Program-made: the position numbers and the translations under genes
Assembly: GCF_003590855.1 (NCBI RefSeq)
Contig: NZ_QYUP01000148.1
Coordinates: 1-64,000 of the forward strand
Origin: Massilia cavernae
GTDB taxonomy: Bacteria; Pseudomonadota; Gammaproteobacteria; Burkholderiales; Burkholderiaceae_D
Direction of reading: 5' to 3'
Length of the DNA stretch: 64,000 nt
The notes under the pieces: generated by a model
The model's database searches: none
What the model was told of the DNA's origin: nothing
The model's input: only the letters and a program-made list of their open reading frames with translations
In this document: piece after piece, positions 20,129-29,828 of the stretch
How positions within the stretch are numbered: the first letter of the stretch is position 1
How the letters are laid out: each line of letters opens with the position of its first letter

Positions 20129-20865
20129 CCCTCGATTTCATTCAGGATGAGCGTCAACAGGAAGCCCAGGACGGAAATGACGATCAGGCCGACGTACATG
20201 GTTTCGACCGACAGGATCTGCCACGCGTCCCAGATCATGAAGCCGATGCCGTTCTTGGCGCCGACCATTTCCGCGATCGCGATCAGGATCAGCCCCATGC
20301 CGATGCCAAGCTTGATGCCCGCCATGATCGACGGCAGCGCACCTGGCAGGGCCACGGTGCGGAAGGTCTGCCAGCGGCTGGCGCGGAAGTTCTTGCCGAC
20401 GTCGAGGTAGATCTTGTCGATCTGGAGCACGCCGGTGATGGTGTTGATCAGCACCGGGAAGAACACGCCCAGCGCCACCATCACGATCTTGGACGCCTCG
20501 CCGAGGCCGAAGATGAGCAGGATCAGCGGCAGGATCGCGCTTTTCGGCACCGGGTAGGTAGCCGAGATCAGCGGATCGATGGCGGCGCGGATCGGCCGGT
20601 ACAGGCCCATCGCGATGCCGAGCAAAAGCGCCGGGATGCCGCCGAGGAGCGAGCCCCACAGCAGGCGCTGCAGGCTGGCCGACAGATGACCCCACAGTTC
20701 GCCCGATCCGGTCAGCTCGACGGCCTGCTTGACGATGCTGGTCGGGGCCGGGAAGAAGCGCGTGTCGACCACGCCGGCGCGGGCGCTGATCTCCCACAGC
20801 AGCAGGAGCGCCAGCGGCGAAGCGATGCCCAGCAGGCGGTCGCGGACCTTGTCGTTCATTTTCAT
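20098..20865 (-). CDS. NitT/TauT-type ABC transporter permease
   Basis: 255 residues with about six membrane segments and the permease EAA loop around DVGKNFRASRWQTFRTVALPGALPSIMAG, as in SsuC/TauC. The start at 20865 has GAGGAGG 8 bases upstream and overlaps the ATPase stop (ATGA). With the next two genes it forms a complete importer of the sulfonate/nitrate/taurine class, many members of which carry aromatic carboxylates or sulfonates. Its place in the furan operon suggests uptake of a furan acid or related compound (inference). Confidence 0.9.
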   Translation of the reverse strand: MKMNDKVRDRLLGIASPLALLLLWEISARAGVVDTRFFPAPTSIVKQAVELTGSGELWGHLSASLQRLLWGSLLGGIPALLLGIAMGLYRPIRAAIDPLISATYPVPKSAILPLILLIFGLGEASKIVMVALGVFFPVLINTITGVLQIDKIYLDVGKNFRASRWQTFRTVALPGALPSIMAGIKLGIGMGLILIAIAEMVGAKNGIGFMIWDAWQILSVETMYVGLIVISVLGFLLTLILNEIEGWILPWKQER

Positions 20866-21683
20866 GTGCGTGCCTCCTCTTGCGCCTTGGCGCGCTGCAC
20901 TTCCTCGCGCAGGTGTCCCCATATGTTGTAGACCATCTCGCCGTAGGCCGGCTGCGAACGCAGCTCCAGCACGTTGCGCGGGCGCGCGAACGGCACGTCG
21001 ATGATCGCTTTCACGTTACCCGGATGGGCCGACATCACCATGATCTTGTCCCCCAGGGTCACCGCCTCGTCGACGCTGTGGGTGATGAACACCACGGTCT
21101 TCTTGTCGGCTTCCCAGATGCGCAGTACTTCTTCCTGCAGCAGGGTCTTGTTCTGCTCGTCGAGCGCCGAAAACGGCTCGTCCATCAGCAGGATTTCCGG
21201 GTCGTTGGCGAAGGCGCGCGCGATCGACACGCGCTGCTTCATCCCGCCCGACAGCTGGTGCGGGTAATGCCTGGCGAATTTGGTCAGGCCGGTCTTGTCG
21301 AGGTAGTGGCCGACCGTCTCTTTCACTTCCGCTTCCGGCAGGCCGCGCAGCTTCAGGCCGTAGGCGGCGTTGTCCCACACGGTCATCCACGGAAAGATCG
21401 AGTCGCCCTGGAACACCATCGAGTTGCTGGGACGGCCCGGGCGGTCTGCCCGCACTTCGACCGTGCCGCTGCTTGGCTTCTCGAGTTCGGCCAGGATGCG
21501 CAGCAGCGTGGTCTTGCCGCAGCCGCTGGGGCCGACGATGACGAAGAAGGTGCCCGGCGCGATGTCGAGCGAGATGTTGTCGATCGCGGTGAAGGTGCCG
21601 CCCCTGGCGGCGAACTGCTTGGTCAGGTTGGCGATGCGGATCTTGGGCGCCGCCAGGCCTGGTATGTTCTCAGCCAGTTTCAT
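20862..21683 (-). CDS. NitT/TauT-type ABC transporter ATP-binding protein
   Basis: 273 residues. Walker A GPSGCGKTT, signature LSGGMKQR, Walker B LLMDEPFSALDEQ and the switch His in VFITHSVDEA are all present, matching SsuB/TauB. The start at 21683 follows GGGAGCGACC. Thirteen bases separate it from the binding-protein gene. Confidence 0.93.
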   Translation of the reverse strand: MKLAENIPGLAAPKIRIANLTKQFAARGGTFTAIDNISLDIAPGTFFVIVGPSGCGKTTLLRILAELEKPSSGTVEVRADRPGRPSNSMVFQGDSIFPWMTVWDNAAYGLKLRGLPEAEVKETVGHYLDKTGLTKFARHYPHQLSGGMKQRVSIARAFANDPEILLMDEPFSALDEQNKTLLQEEVLRIWEADKKTVVFITHSVDEAVTLGDKIMVMSAHPGNVKAIIDVPFARPRNVLELRSQPAYGEMVYNIWGHLREEVQRAKAQEEART

Positions 21684-21696
21684 GGTCGCTCCCATC

Positions 21697-22782
21697 TTAT
21701 TGCTTCGGCTGGTAGGGGCCCAGCGCCTTGACCGCGGCATTCACGAACGAGGTGTCGACCACCTGTTCCATCTTCACGCTGCCATCCACGTACTTCTGCT
21801 CCTTGTAGAACTGATAGTCGCGCGCCAGGCTTGCCTCGTTGATCTTGCCGTCCGGGTGGATGCCATTCGGCGTCATCTTCTTGTACAGCGCCGGGTCCTT
21901 GACGTTGCTGTCCGCGGCCAGGATGGCGATGACTTCGGCCGCGTTCGGGCCGGCGAACTTGCCGTCCTTGAGCGCGTCGTTGTAGAAGCGTGCGCCCTTC
22001 AGGTAGGCGATCATGAACTTCTGCGCGAGCTGCGGCTGCTTCTTAATGAAATCGCCGCCGTACAGCAGCACCGCGATCTGCTGGTTCGGATACGGATCGG
22101 TGTTCGTCAGGCGCACCGCCGCGCCACGTTCGATGGCCTGGGTGGCCGACGGCTCGGTGGTGACGCTGGCGTCGATCGCGCCGTTCATCAGCGCCGCCAC
22201 ATGCTGCGGGTAGCCGATGTATTCGTGCTCGGTGTCCTTGTACGACAGGCCGCCGCTCTTGAGCGCTTCGTTCAGCTTCGAGCCGGGCGAGCCTCCCTTG
22301 GCAGCTTCCGCCACCTTCAGGCCCTTGAGGTCCTTGTAGCTCTTGACCTTGCCGCTGTCGACCAGCGCCTTGCGCACCAGGATCGGCATGTAGTCGTACT
22401 GCGGCGGGGTGGAGCCCTTGTCGGCCACCACCTTGATGTTGATGTCGCGCGCGGCGGCGTTGTACAGGCCGGCCGACATGGCGCCGGCCGCCACGTCCAG
22501 CTGGCCGGTTCCCAGCGGCGCAATCATCTTCGGTCCCGCGTCGAACGGCACGAACACCACCTTGATTCCCTGCTCGGTGAAATAGCCCTTCTTGTTGGCG
22601 ATGAAGAACGGGGCATCGCTGACCACATTGTTGACGCCGATGCGGACCTCGGCCGGTGCGGCGGCGGCGGCAGGCATGCCGCATGCCCATGCCGCAGCCA
22701 GCACGGCAGCGCCGGCGGCGAGCCGGCGGCGCTGTTGGCCGCTCGCGACTGCCGCGGCGGTGGTACGTTTTGCGTTCTTCAT
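21697..22782 (-). CDS. NitT/TauT-type ABC transporter substrate-binding protein
   Basis: 361 residues with a long cleaved export signal: basic QQRRRLAAGA (possible twin-arginine type) followed by an Ala-rich hydrophobic stretch ending AAAAAPAEV. The mature part starts VRIGVNNVVSDAPFFIANKKGYF, the SsuA/NMT1 signature. The start at 22782 is preferred because GGAG lies 9 bases upstream. It is the periplasmic receptor of the second importer in this operon; ligand unknown. Confidence 0.92.
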   Translation of the reverse strand: MKNAKRTTAAAVASGQQRRRLAAGAAVLAAAWACGMPAAAAAPAEVRIGVNNVVSDAPFFIANKKGYFTEQGIKVVFVPFDAGPKMIAPLGTGQLDVAAGAMSAGLYNAAARDINIKVVADKGSTPPQYDYMPILVRKALVDSGKVKSYKDLKGLKVAEAAKGGSPGSKLNEALKSGGLSYKDTEHEYIGYPQHVAALMNGAIDASVTTEPSATQAIERGAAVRLTNTDPYPNQQIAVLLYGGDFIKKQPQLAQKFMIAYLKGARFYNDALKDGKFAGPNAAEVIAILAADSNVKDPALYKKMTPNGIHPDGKINEASLARDYQFYKEQKYVDGSVKMEQVVDTSFVNAAVKALGPYQPKQ

Positions 22783-22834
22783 TTTGTCTGTCTCCAAGCT
22801 GTTATGGGGATGGTGCTGCGTCCTGCGGCTTTGC

Positions 22835-23641
22835 TCAACTTCCTTTGAAATCAGGTTTGCGCTTCTGGTGGAAGGCTTCGACGCCCTCGCGGAAGTCGTC
22901 GGACGAACGCAGGCGGCTGTAGCAGTGGCCTTCCAGTTCGATCGCGATGGCCAGGGTCGAGTCCTCGGTATCGTTCAACAGCTTCTTGGCGGTGCGTTGC
23001 GCGATCGGTGAGAACGCGCGCAGTTCCTCGACCAGCGCATCGGTGGCTTTTTCCAGGTCGCCGTCCGGGACGCACATGGTGGCGATGCCCCAGTCGTATG
23101 CCTGCTGGCCCGGGACCCGACGCGAACGCATCACCACGTCCTTGGTGCGCGTGATGCCGACCATTTTCTGCAGGCGCGCGGAGCCGCCCGAACCCGGAAT
23201 CTGGCCCAGTTTCTGTTCCGGCAGCGCGTACTGCGAGGTCTCGGATACGATGCGGAAGTCGCACGCCAGCGAGATCTCGAAGCCGACGCCGAAGCAGAAG
23301 CCGCGGTTGGCTGCGATCACCGGCTTGCTGCAGCGTGCAGGCGCGGCGATGTTCCATGCCAGCTTGGAAACGTGTTCCGGCGTCGCGTCGAGGAAGCCGC
23401 GGATATCGCCGCCGCTGGAGAAATGTTCGCCAACCGCGCGCAGCACGATCACGCGCACCGCGGGGTTCTCGTCGAGCGATTCGAACACCAGGCGCAGCTG
23501 GTCGCGCTGGGCCATCGAAATGATGTTGAACGGAGGACGTTCGAGCACGATGTCGGCGCGCTCGCGTTCGGCGTCGATGATCACCGAAAAGCCGTCGAGC
23601 TTTTCGAGCAGGGTGTGCGCTGGATGGGAAAGATGGGACAT
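22835..23641 (-). CDS. hmfE: Crotonase-fold hydrolase, HmfE-like (2-oxoglutaryl-CoA hydrolase candidate)
   Basis: 268 residues of the enoyl-CoA hydratase/isomerase superfamily. The oxyanion-hole strand is FSSGGDI, and acidic residues sit at the usual active-site places (GVGFEISLACD and ALPEQKLGQIPGSGG). In the known furfural pathway HmfE is a crotonase-family protein that hydrolyses 2-oxoglutaroyl-CoA to 2-oxoglutarate and CoA. The assignment rests mainly on the company of hmfABCD and hmfFG homologues here; a simple enoyl-CoA hydratase is the alternative. It lies between livF and the second importer, with gaps of 28 and 52 bp. Confidence 0.78.
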   Translation of the reverse strand: MSHLSHPAHTLLEKLDGFSVIIDAERERADIVLERPPFNIISMAQRDQLRLVFESLDENPAVRVIVLRAVGEHFSSGGDIRGFLDATPEHVSKLAWNIAAPARCSKPVIAANRGFCFGVGFEISLACDFRIVSETSQYALPEQKLGQIPGSGGSARLQKMVGITRTKDVVMRSRRVPGQQAYDWGIATMCVPDGDLEKATDALVEELRAFSPIAQRTAKKLLNDTEDSTLAIAIELEGHCYSRLRSSDDFREGVEAFHQKRKPDFKGS

Positions 23642-23669
23642 GTTGTTTCCTTTTGTATGAGTTGGAAAG

Positions 23670-24377
23670 TTAAACCGCGATCGCTTCTTGCAGGCTGCTG
23701 CGGGCGCTGCTCGAGGCGGCGTCGCCGGCCAGGATCACCTGGCCGCGTTCGAGCGCGTAGAAGCGGTCGGCGACATCGAGCGCCCGCTGGACGTTCTGTT
23801 CCACCAGCAGGATGGGAATGCCGTCATCGCGCAGGCGCTCGATAATGGCGAATATCTCGTCGACGATGATCGGGGCCAGGCCCTCGGTCGGTTCGTCGAT
23901 CAGCAGCAGCTTGGGCGCGCCTACCAGCACGCGCGCCATGGCCAGCATCTGCTGCTCGCCGCCCGACAGCGACGTGCCCAGCTGCGGCCGGCGTTCCTTC
24001 AGGCGCGGGAAGCGCTCGTAGGCCTGCTCCAGCACCGCGCGCGATTCGGCCTTGCTGCGGCCCGGGCACTGCAGGAAGCCGAGCTTCAGGTTTTCCTCGA
24101 CCGTCAGGCCGGGGAAGATGCGGCGGTCTTCCGGCACCAGGCCAATGCCCAGGCGGCAGATGCGGTCCGGCGCCAGCGGCCCGATCTCGGCGCCGTTGAA
24201 ACGCACCGATCCCGCGCTCGGCTTGACCCAGCCGGCGATAGTTTTCATCACGGTGGTCTTGCCGACGCCGTTGCGGCCGCACAGCACCACCACTTCGCCG
24301 GCGCCGACGGTCAGCGACACGCCTTGCAGCACATGGCTCAGGCCATAGTGGGTGTGGACCTTGTCAAGTTCAAGCAT
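23670..24377 (-). CDS. livF: Branched-chain-amino-acid-type ABC transporter ATPase (LivF-like)
   Basis: 235 residues, Walker A GRNGVGKTT, signature LSGGEQQM, Walker B LLIDEPTEGLAP. Length and the LSGGEQQ form are typical of LivF. It overlaps livG by 8 bp. The Liv family also transports aromatic acids such as benzoates in several soil bacteria, and this operon position suggests an organic acid rather than an amino acid. Confidence 0.93.
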   Translation of the reverse strand: MLELDKVHTHYGLSHVLQGVSLTVGAGEVVVLCGRNGVGKTTVMKTIAGWVKPSAGSVRFNGAEIGPLAPDRICRLGIGLVPEDRRIFPGLTVEENLKLGFLQCPGRSKAESRAVLEQAYERFPRLKERRPQLGTSLSGGEQQMLAMARVLVGAPKLLLIDEPTEGLAPIIVDEIFAIIERLRDDGIPILLVEQNVQRALDVADRFYALERGQVILAGDAASSSARSSLQEAIAV

Positions 24378-25134
24378 GGTGCCCTCCCTGTCCGAAATAT
24401 GCGGCTTGCACCGCTGGGTTGGCGCGCACGGCGGACGGCAGGCCCTCGGCCAGCTTGGCGCCCTGCGTCATGACGACCACGTGGTCGGACAGGTTCATCA
24501 CCAGCCCGACGTCGTGCTCGACCAGCAGGATCGACAGCTCGCCCGCCAGCGACTTGATCATCTCGCCGGTTTCCTCGGTGTCGGCGTGCGACATGCCCTG
24601 GGTCGGCTCGTCCAGCAGCAGCATCCTGGGCTTGCAGGCCAGTGCCACCGCGATCTCGAGCCGGCGCTGCTCGCCGTGCGACAGGTAGCCGGCCAGTTCG
24701 TGCGCCTTGGCCGACAGACCGAACTGGGCAATCAGTTCCTCGGCGCGGGCCAAAGCGATGCCGCTGCGGCGAACCGGCAGCCACGCGTGGATGGCCGGTT
24801 CCAGCGCCTGTGCGGCAAGGCGCAGGTTCTCGAACACCGACAGCTCGAAGAACAGGTTGGTGATCTGGAACGAGCGCGCCAGGCCCGCCTTCACCAAGTG
24901 GTCCGGGCCGCGCGCGGTGACGTCCTGGCCGTTGAAACTGACCTTGCCGCTGCTCGGGCGGATGGCGCCGCTGATCAGGTTGAACAAGGTGCTCTTGCCG
25001 GCGCCGTTCGGGCCGATCACCGAGGTGATGTGGCCGCGTTTCGCGTCGAAGCTGACGTTATTCACCGCGGTGAGCGCGCCGAAGCGCACCGACAGCCCGC
25101 GTACCGACAGCACGTTCTGGTCTGGCTGGTTCAT
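24370..25134 (-). CDS. livG: Branched-chain-amino-acid-type ABC transporter ATPase (LivG-like)
   Basis: 254 residues, Walker A GPNGAGKST, signature LSHGEQRR, Walker B LLLDEPTQGMSH. The start at 25134 has AAAGGAG upstream and overlaps the livM stop (ATGA). The N-terminal LSVRFGALTAVNNVSF is typical of LivG. Confidence 0.93.
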   Translation of the reverse strand: MNQPDQNVLSVRGLSVRFGALTAVNNVSFDAKRGHITSVIGPNGAGKSTLFNLISGAIRPSSGKVSFNGQDVTARGPDHLVKAGLARSFQITNLFFELSVFENLRLAAQALEPAIHAWLPVRRSGIALARAEELIAQFGLSAKAHELAGYLSHGEQRRLEIAVALACKPRMLLLDEPTQGMSHADTEETGEMIKSLAGELSILLVEHDVGLVMNLSDHVVVMTQGAKLAEGLPSAVRANPAVQAAYFGQGGHHA

Positions 25135-26189
25135 CGCTGCTCCTTTCGCGACAGCCACGCTTCGAGGCGCGGGCGCAGGTAGCCGATCAGGCCCTTGGGG
25201 AAGAAGATCACGGAAATCATGAACAGCACGCCGATGATGATCAGGTGGTGTTCGGTGTACGAGCCGACCACCGATTTCAGTGCGCTCAGGATCACGCTGC
25301 CGTACAGCGGGCCGATCAGGGTGCCGACGCCGCCCAGGATCACGGTGATCACGGCATTCCCGGACGCCTGGAAGAACATCAGCTCGGGCGATACGAAACC
25401 GCGCAGCATCGGGTACAGCGAGCCTGCCATGGCAGTGACGTTGGCGGCCAGGATGAAGGCCAGCAGCTTGTAGCGCTGCGCGCTGAAGCCGAGGAAGGGC
25501 ACGCGGTGCTCGTTGGCCTTGATCGCCACCACCAACCGCCCGGCTGGCGTCTGCAGCAGGGCTTCCAGCGCGAAGTACATGGCCATGACCAGCGCCAGCA
25601 CCAGCAGGAAAAAGCTGGCCGCGTTGCTGCTGTCGACCGTGAATAACAGGAAGTCGGCCTGCACCACGGGGATGCCGATAATGCCGTCCGAACCGCCAAG
25701 TTCACGCGTGTTGAACACCACCTTGGACACCACTTCGGCCAGGCCGAAGGTAATCAGCGCAAAGTAGACGCCGCGCGCCCGGATCGCGATGATCCCGGCG
25801 ACGGCGCCGGCCACGGTGGATGCGGCCAGGGTCACGCCCAGCGCGAGCCAGAACGAGGCCGTCCATTCCTTCAGCACCAGCCCCGAGACATAGGCGCCAA
25901 GCCCGAAGAACAGCGCATGGCCGAGCGACAGCAGGCCGGCGAAGCCGAGCAGCAGGTCGACGCCCATGGCGAAACCGCCATAGATCAGCGCCTCGGTGGC
26001 GAGGCGGAAGAAGAATACATCCTGCAGCACCGCGGCGATGGCGGCAAACACCAGCGCCAGCGCGATGAACAGGAAGGCGAAGTAGCGCACCGCATTGCGG
26101 GCGATGCGCTCGCGGCGGGCGACCGCGCCCAGCACCGGCGCCAGGGCAGGCGCGGGCGCGCTGCGGATTGGGGTGACGTTATCAAGCAT
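25131..26189 (-). CDS. livM: Branched-chain-type ABC transporter permease (LivM-like)
   Basis: 352 residues with about nine hydrophobic segments and the LivM motif GFAGLLSLGHALFFGLGAY. The N-terminal 35 residues are hydrophilic and variable. It overlaps livH by 8 bp and livG by 4 bp. Confidence 0.93.
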   Translation of the reverse strand: MLDNVTPIRSAPAPALAPVLGAVARRERIARNAVRYFAFLFIALALVFAAIAAVLQDVFFFRLATEALIYGGFAMGVDLLLGFAGLLSLGHALFFGLGAYVSGLVLKEWTASFWLALGVTLAASTVAGAVAGIIAIRARGVYFALITFGLAEVVSKVVFNTRELGGSDGIIGIPVVQADFLLFTVDSSNAASFFLLVLALVMAMYFALEALLQTPAGRLVVAIKANEHRVPFLGFSAQRYKLLAFILAANVTAMAGSLYPMLRGFVSPELMFFQASGNAVITVILGGVGTLIGPLYGSVILSALKSVVGSYTEHHLIIIGVLFMISVIFFPKGLIGYLRPRLEAWLSRKEQR

Positions 26190-27075
26190 GGCCGAGCCTC
26201 CCGAACAGTCCTTGCGGGCGCACCATCAGCACCGCCACCATGATGGCGAATACCAGCGGGTCGGTCCACGAAGGCGACATGTACAAACTGGCGATGGCCT
26301 GGATCTGGGTCAGCACTAGTCCCGCGATCACCGCGCCCTTGATGCTGCCAAGGCCGCCGACGATGACGACGCTGAACGCCATCAGGATGAAGTCCTTGCC
26401 CATCGTCGGGAATACCGAGTACACGGGGGCGAGCAGCACGCCCGCCAGTGCGGCCAGCGCCACGCCGAACGCGAAGGTGCCGGCGTAGACGTGCGAGACC
26501 GGCACGCCCAGCGACGATGCCATGTTCTTGTCGAACGCGGCGGCGCGCACCATGGCGCCGAGGCTGGTGCGGTAGACCACCAGCCAGACGGTGACGATGA
26601 TCGCGCTGCCGACCGCCATCAGGAACAGGCGGTAGTTGGGGAAGAACATGCCTGCGATCTCGCTGGCGCCCTCGATCGGGGGGGCGGCGGTCAGCGCCTG
26701 CGGGCCGTAGAACACCTTGAACAGGTCTTCCATGATGATCGCCAGGCCAAAGGTGAGCAGCAGCGTCAGGATATGGCGGTCCTTGTGGTGGAACACGCGC
26801 TGGATCAGCATCCGTTCGAAGGCATAGCCGAGTGGCGCCATGATCAGCGGTACCAGCAGCAGCATCAGCCAGAAATTGACGCCTGCCGCGGCCAGGCTCA
26901 CGCCCAGGTAGGCGCCGAGCGCGTAGAACTCGCCGTGCGCCATGTTGATCACGTCGAGCAGGCCGAAAATGATCGTCAGCCCGAGCGCCATCAGGATCAC
27001 AGCCACGCCGATCGACAGTCCGTTGACGACCTGTGGAGCCAGCACGAACTGCAGTGTGTCGATGAAGCCACCCAT
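26182..27075 (-). CDS. livH: Branched-chain-type ABC transporter permease (LivH-like)
   Basis: 297 residues with about eight membrane segments and the LivH motifs GLLDVINMAHGEFYALGAY and GGLGSIKGAVIAGL. The start at 27075 is chosen because TGAGG is correctly spaced; an ATG at 27084 is the alternative. Eleven bases separate it from the binding-protein gene. Confidence 0.93.
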   Translation of the reverse strand: MGGFIDTLQFVLAPQVVNGLSIGVAVILMALGLTIIFGLLDVINMAHGEFYALGAYLGVSLAAAGVNFWLMLLLVPLIMAPLGYAFERMLIQRVFHHKDRHILTLLLTFGLAIIMEDLFKVFYGPQALTAAPPIEGASEIAGMFFPNYRLFLMAVGSAIIVTVWLVVYRTSLGAMVRAAAFDKNMASSLGVPVSHVYAGTFAFGVALAALAGVLLAPVYSVFPTMGKDFILMAFSVVIVGGLGSIKGAVIAGLVLTQIQAIASLYMSPSWTDPLVFAIMVAVLMVRPQGLFGRLGHA

Positions 27076-27086
27076 GATCGCCATCC

Positions 27087-28265
27087 TCAGAACCTGGTGC
27101 AGGTGTCGGGGCCTATCGCGGCGGCGCCAGCCACCTTGCTCAGGACCTTGAACTTACCGTTGCTCATCTGGGTCGCGTACATGTCCTGGACAGCCTGGTG
27201 GTCGCCCGCGCGCATGGTCTTCCTGCCTTGCGGGGTCATCCATTCGAGACCGCGCATCGCGGCGCGCACCTTGTCGGTGTCGGTGCTCTTCGCCTTTTCC
27301 ACCGCCGCCTTGTAGAAGTACATCACGCCATACGAGTCGGCGCCGTACAGGTCGGGAGCCGCCTTGGCATGCTGCTGGAAGGCCTGCACGAATTTCCTGT
27401 TCTCGGGGAGGTCGATCTCGACCGAGTAGCCGACGCCGGTGACGAAGCCTTCGCCGGCCTTGCCGACCGCCGCCAGGTTCTGCGAGGTCAGCGTGCCGGA
27501 TGCGCCCACCACGGTCATGTTCTTCAGCAGGCCGTACTGGGCCATCTGGTTAAACAGGCGCACCGTGTCGTTGCCGGCCACCGAGGTGTACATCACGTCG
27601 GGACGCGCCGCACGCACCTGGCCGAAGAACGGCGAGTAGTCCTTGTTGTCGAGCGGTGCGAACACTTCGCCGACCGTCTTCGCGTTCTTCTGCTCGGCCG
27701 CGCTCTTGAACGCGGCCACGGTGCTGCGGCCCATCTCGTAGTCGGGGCCGAGATAGAAAACCTTGGCATTCGGCTTGGCCTTGCTCAGCCACTCGGCCAG
27801 CGCGGCCGACTGCTGGCCGGCCTTGGCGTTCACGCGGAATACGTTGGGCGAGCACTTCTCGCCGGTGATGGTGTCCGAAAACGAGACGGTGGTGGCGATC
27901 AGGCGGTTGTTGCGCTCGGCCAGCTGGCCGACCGCCAAGGTCGATGCCGAATTGACGGTACCGGTAAGGAAGTCGACCTTCGATACCTGGAACAGCTTTT
28001 CGGCTTTCGGCGTGGCGACCGACGGATTGGCCTCCTCGTCCTCGAACAGCAGTTCGACTTTGCGGCCCATGATGCCGCCGGAAGCGTTGATTTCCTTGGT
28101 CGCGAGCTCGATACCCCACTTGACCTGCTGGCCCAGCGCGGAATAGGTGCCCGACAGCGGCGTCACGACGCCGATGCGGATCGGGCCGTCCTGGGCCGAG
28201 GCGCCGCCGCCAAAACCGGCGATCACCGCCGCGGCCATCAACTTGTATGCGAATGCTGTTTTCAT
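27087..28265 (-). CDS. livK: Liv-type ABC transporter substrate-binding protein
   Basis: 392 residues with an N-terminal signal peptide (about 1-24, cleaved near GGASAQD) and a type I periplasmic binding fold starting PIRIGVVTPLSGTYSALGQQVKWG. Members of this subgroup often bind aromatic or hydroxy acids. It is the first gene of the Liv set, 33 bp after the CoA synthetase gene. Confidence 0.92.
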   Translation of the reverse strand: MKTAFAYKLMAAAVIAGFGGGASAQDGPIRIGVVTPLSGTYSALGQQVKWGIELATKEINASGGIMGRKVELLFEDEEANPSVATPKAEKLFQVSKVDFLTGTVNSASTLAVGQLAERNNRLIATTVSFSDTITGEKCSPNVFRVNAKAGQQSAALAEWLSKAKPNAKVFYLGPDYEMGRSTVAAFKSAAEQKNAKTVGEVFAPLDNKDYSPFFGQVRAARPDVMYTSVAGNDTVRLFNQMAQYGLLKNMTVVGASGTLTSQNLAAVGKAGEGFVTGVGYSVEIDLPENRKFVQAFQQHAKAAPDLYGADSYGVMYFYKAAVEKAKSTDTDKVRAAMRGLEWMTPQGRKTMRAGDHQAVQDMYATQMSNGKFKVLSKVAGAAAIGPDTCTRF

Positions 28266-28298
28266 GTTTGTCTCCTGCGTTTTTAGGAATGGATTGAA

Positions 28299-29828
28299 TC
28301 ACTGCTGTGCTTCTGCTTCGTACTCATTGGCGACCAGCTTGCGGCGCAACAGCTTGCCGACCGGGGAGCGCGGCACTTCGACCACGAAGACATAGGAGCG
28401 CGGCCGCTTGAAGTTGGCCAGGCCCGAAGTGCGGCAATGCGTGTCGAGTTCCTCGCTGGTGACCGCCGCGCGGCGCTTGACGAAGGCCGTGACGCTCTGG
28501 CCCCAGCGCGCGTCGGCCAGCCCGACCACCGCCACTTCGTCGACTGCCGGGTGGAGCGACAGCAGGCTCTCGATTTCGACCGGCGAGATGTTTTCGCCGC
28601 CGCTGATGATCATGTCGTCGGTGCGCCCAGACACGAACAGGTCGCCGTCGCGGTCCAGGTAGCCGGTGTCGCCGGTGAAGTACCAGCCGCCGCGCAGCGC
28701 CTTGGCGTTGGCGTCGGGCCGGTTCCAGTAGCCCTCGAAGGCTTCGTCGCCGCACAGGTCGACGATGATCTCGCCCTCCTCGTAGCGTTCGGCCGCCATG
28801 TCCGGGTTGCCGCTGTCGAGCCGTACCACGCGCAGGCGCTGGTTGATGCCGGCCCGCCCGGCGCTGCCGGGCTTCTTCACGGCGTCCTGGTCGATGCTGA
28901 AGGTGTACACCTCGGACGAGCCGTAGTGGTTGACGAACAGCTCGGGATGGAACAGCGCGTCGAGCTTCTTCAGCAGCGCCTCGTTCATCGACGCGCCCGC
29001 GAAGCCCAGCTTGCGCACCGAGGACAGGTCGGTGGCGGCGCAGTTCGGGTGGGCGATCACGTCGTGGTAAAGGGTCGGCACCAGGTACAGGTTGGTGATG
29101 CGCTCTGCTTCGATCGCCGCCAGCACCGCCACCGGGTCGAACTTCGGCACGCACACGAAGCAGCCGTCGACCAGCGCCATCGCCAGCAGCGAACGCACGC
29201 CCATGGTGTGATACAGCGGCATCACGCCGAGCGTTCGCTCGTGGCGGCCGTACTGGTTCTGGGCGACGTGCGCCAGCGCGGCCGCCCGTTCGTGGCGGTG
29301 GCGGCGCGGCACGCCTTTCGGCTTGCCGGTGGTGCCGGAGGTGTACAGCATCAGCGACCAGTCATCGGCGCCGGCGTTCAGCAGCGGGACTGGCGGCTGG
29401 GCCGCCAGCAGCTGTTCGAACTGCAGCGTGGCGCCCGCTGCGGCGCCGACCGCGATGCGCGGCAGGCGTTGCGCCACCACGGAGTCACGCACAGCGTCGG
29501 CCGACACGTCCTGGAACACGATGGCGCGCGCATCGGCGTCGCCGGCGCAGTAGTCGATCTCGTCCAGCTTGGCGCGCCAGTTGAGCGGCGTGACGATGAT
29601 GCCGGCGAACTGGCAGGCCCAGTGCAGGGTAGCCATCTCCCAGCGGTTCTGCAGCAGCGCGACCAGGTGGTCGCCGCGCTGCAGGCCGATCCCTTGCAGG
29701 CCTCCGGCCACCGCGGCCACGCGGTCGAACCACTGGCCGTAGGTCAGGCGCAGGCCGCCGTCCACCAGCGCCAGCTGGTCGGGACTGCGTTCTACCGATG
29801 CGAGGAAACTGCGGCCCAGATCAAGCAT
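28299..29828 (-). CDS. hmfD: AMP-forming acyl-CoA synthetase, HmfD-like (2-furoate-CoA ligase candidate)
   Basis: 509 residues of the ANL superfamily. The P-loop is LMLYTSGTTGKPKGVPRRH, the core motif YGSSEVYTF, the hinge FTGDTGYLDRDGDLFVSGRTDDMI, and the catalytic Lys is in SPVGKLLRRKL. The start at 29828 is preferred (GGGAG 8 bases upstream) over ATGs at 29843 and 29870. The start overlaps the 2Fe-2S subunit stop by 8 bp, so translation is coupled to the hydroxylase that would act on its product. Activation of 2-furoate to 2-furoyl-CoA is inferred from the gene set; another aromatic acid is possible. Confidence 0.82.
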   Translation of the reverse strand: MLDLGRSFLASVERSPDQLALVDGGLRLTYGQWFDRVAAVAGGLQGIGLQRGDHLVALLQNRWEMATLHWACQFAGIIVTPLNWRAKLDEIDYCAGDADARAIVFQDVSADAVRDSVVAQRLPRIAVGAAAGATLQFEQLLAAQPPVPLLNAGADDWSLMLYTSGTTGKPKGVPRRHRHERAAALAHVAQNQYGRHERTLGVMPLYHTMGVRSLLAMALVDGCFVCVPKFDPVAVLAAIEAERITNLYLVPTLYHDVIAHPNCAATDLSSVRKLGFAGASMNEALLKKLDALFHPELFVNHYGSSEVYTFSIDQDAVKKPGSAGRAGINQRLRVVRLDSGNPDMAAERYEEGEIIVDLCGDEAFEGYWNRPDANAKALRGGWYFTGDTGYLDRDGDLFVSGRTDDMIISGGENISPVEIESLLSLHPAVDEVAVVGLADARWGQSVTAFVKRRAAVTSEELDTHCRTSGLANFKRPRSYVFVVEVPRSPVGKLLRRKLVANEYEAEAQQ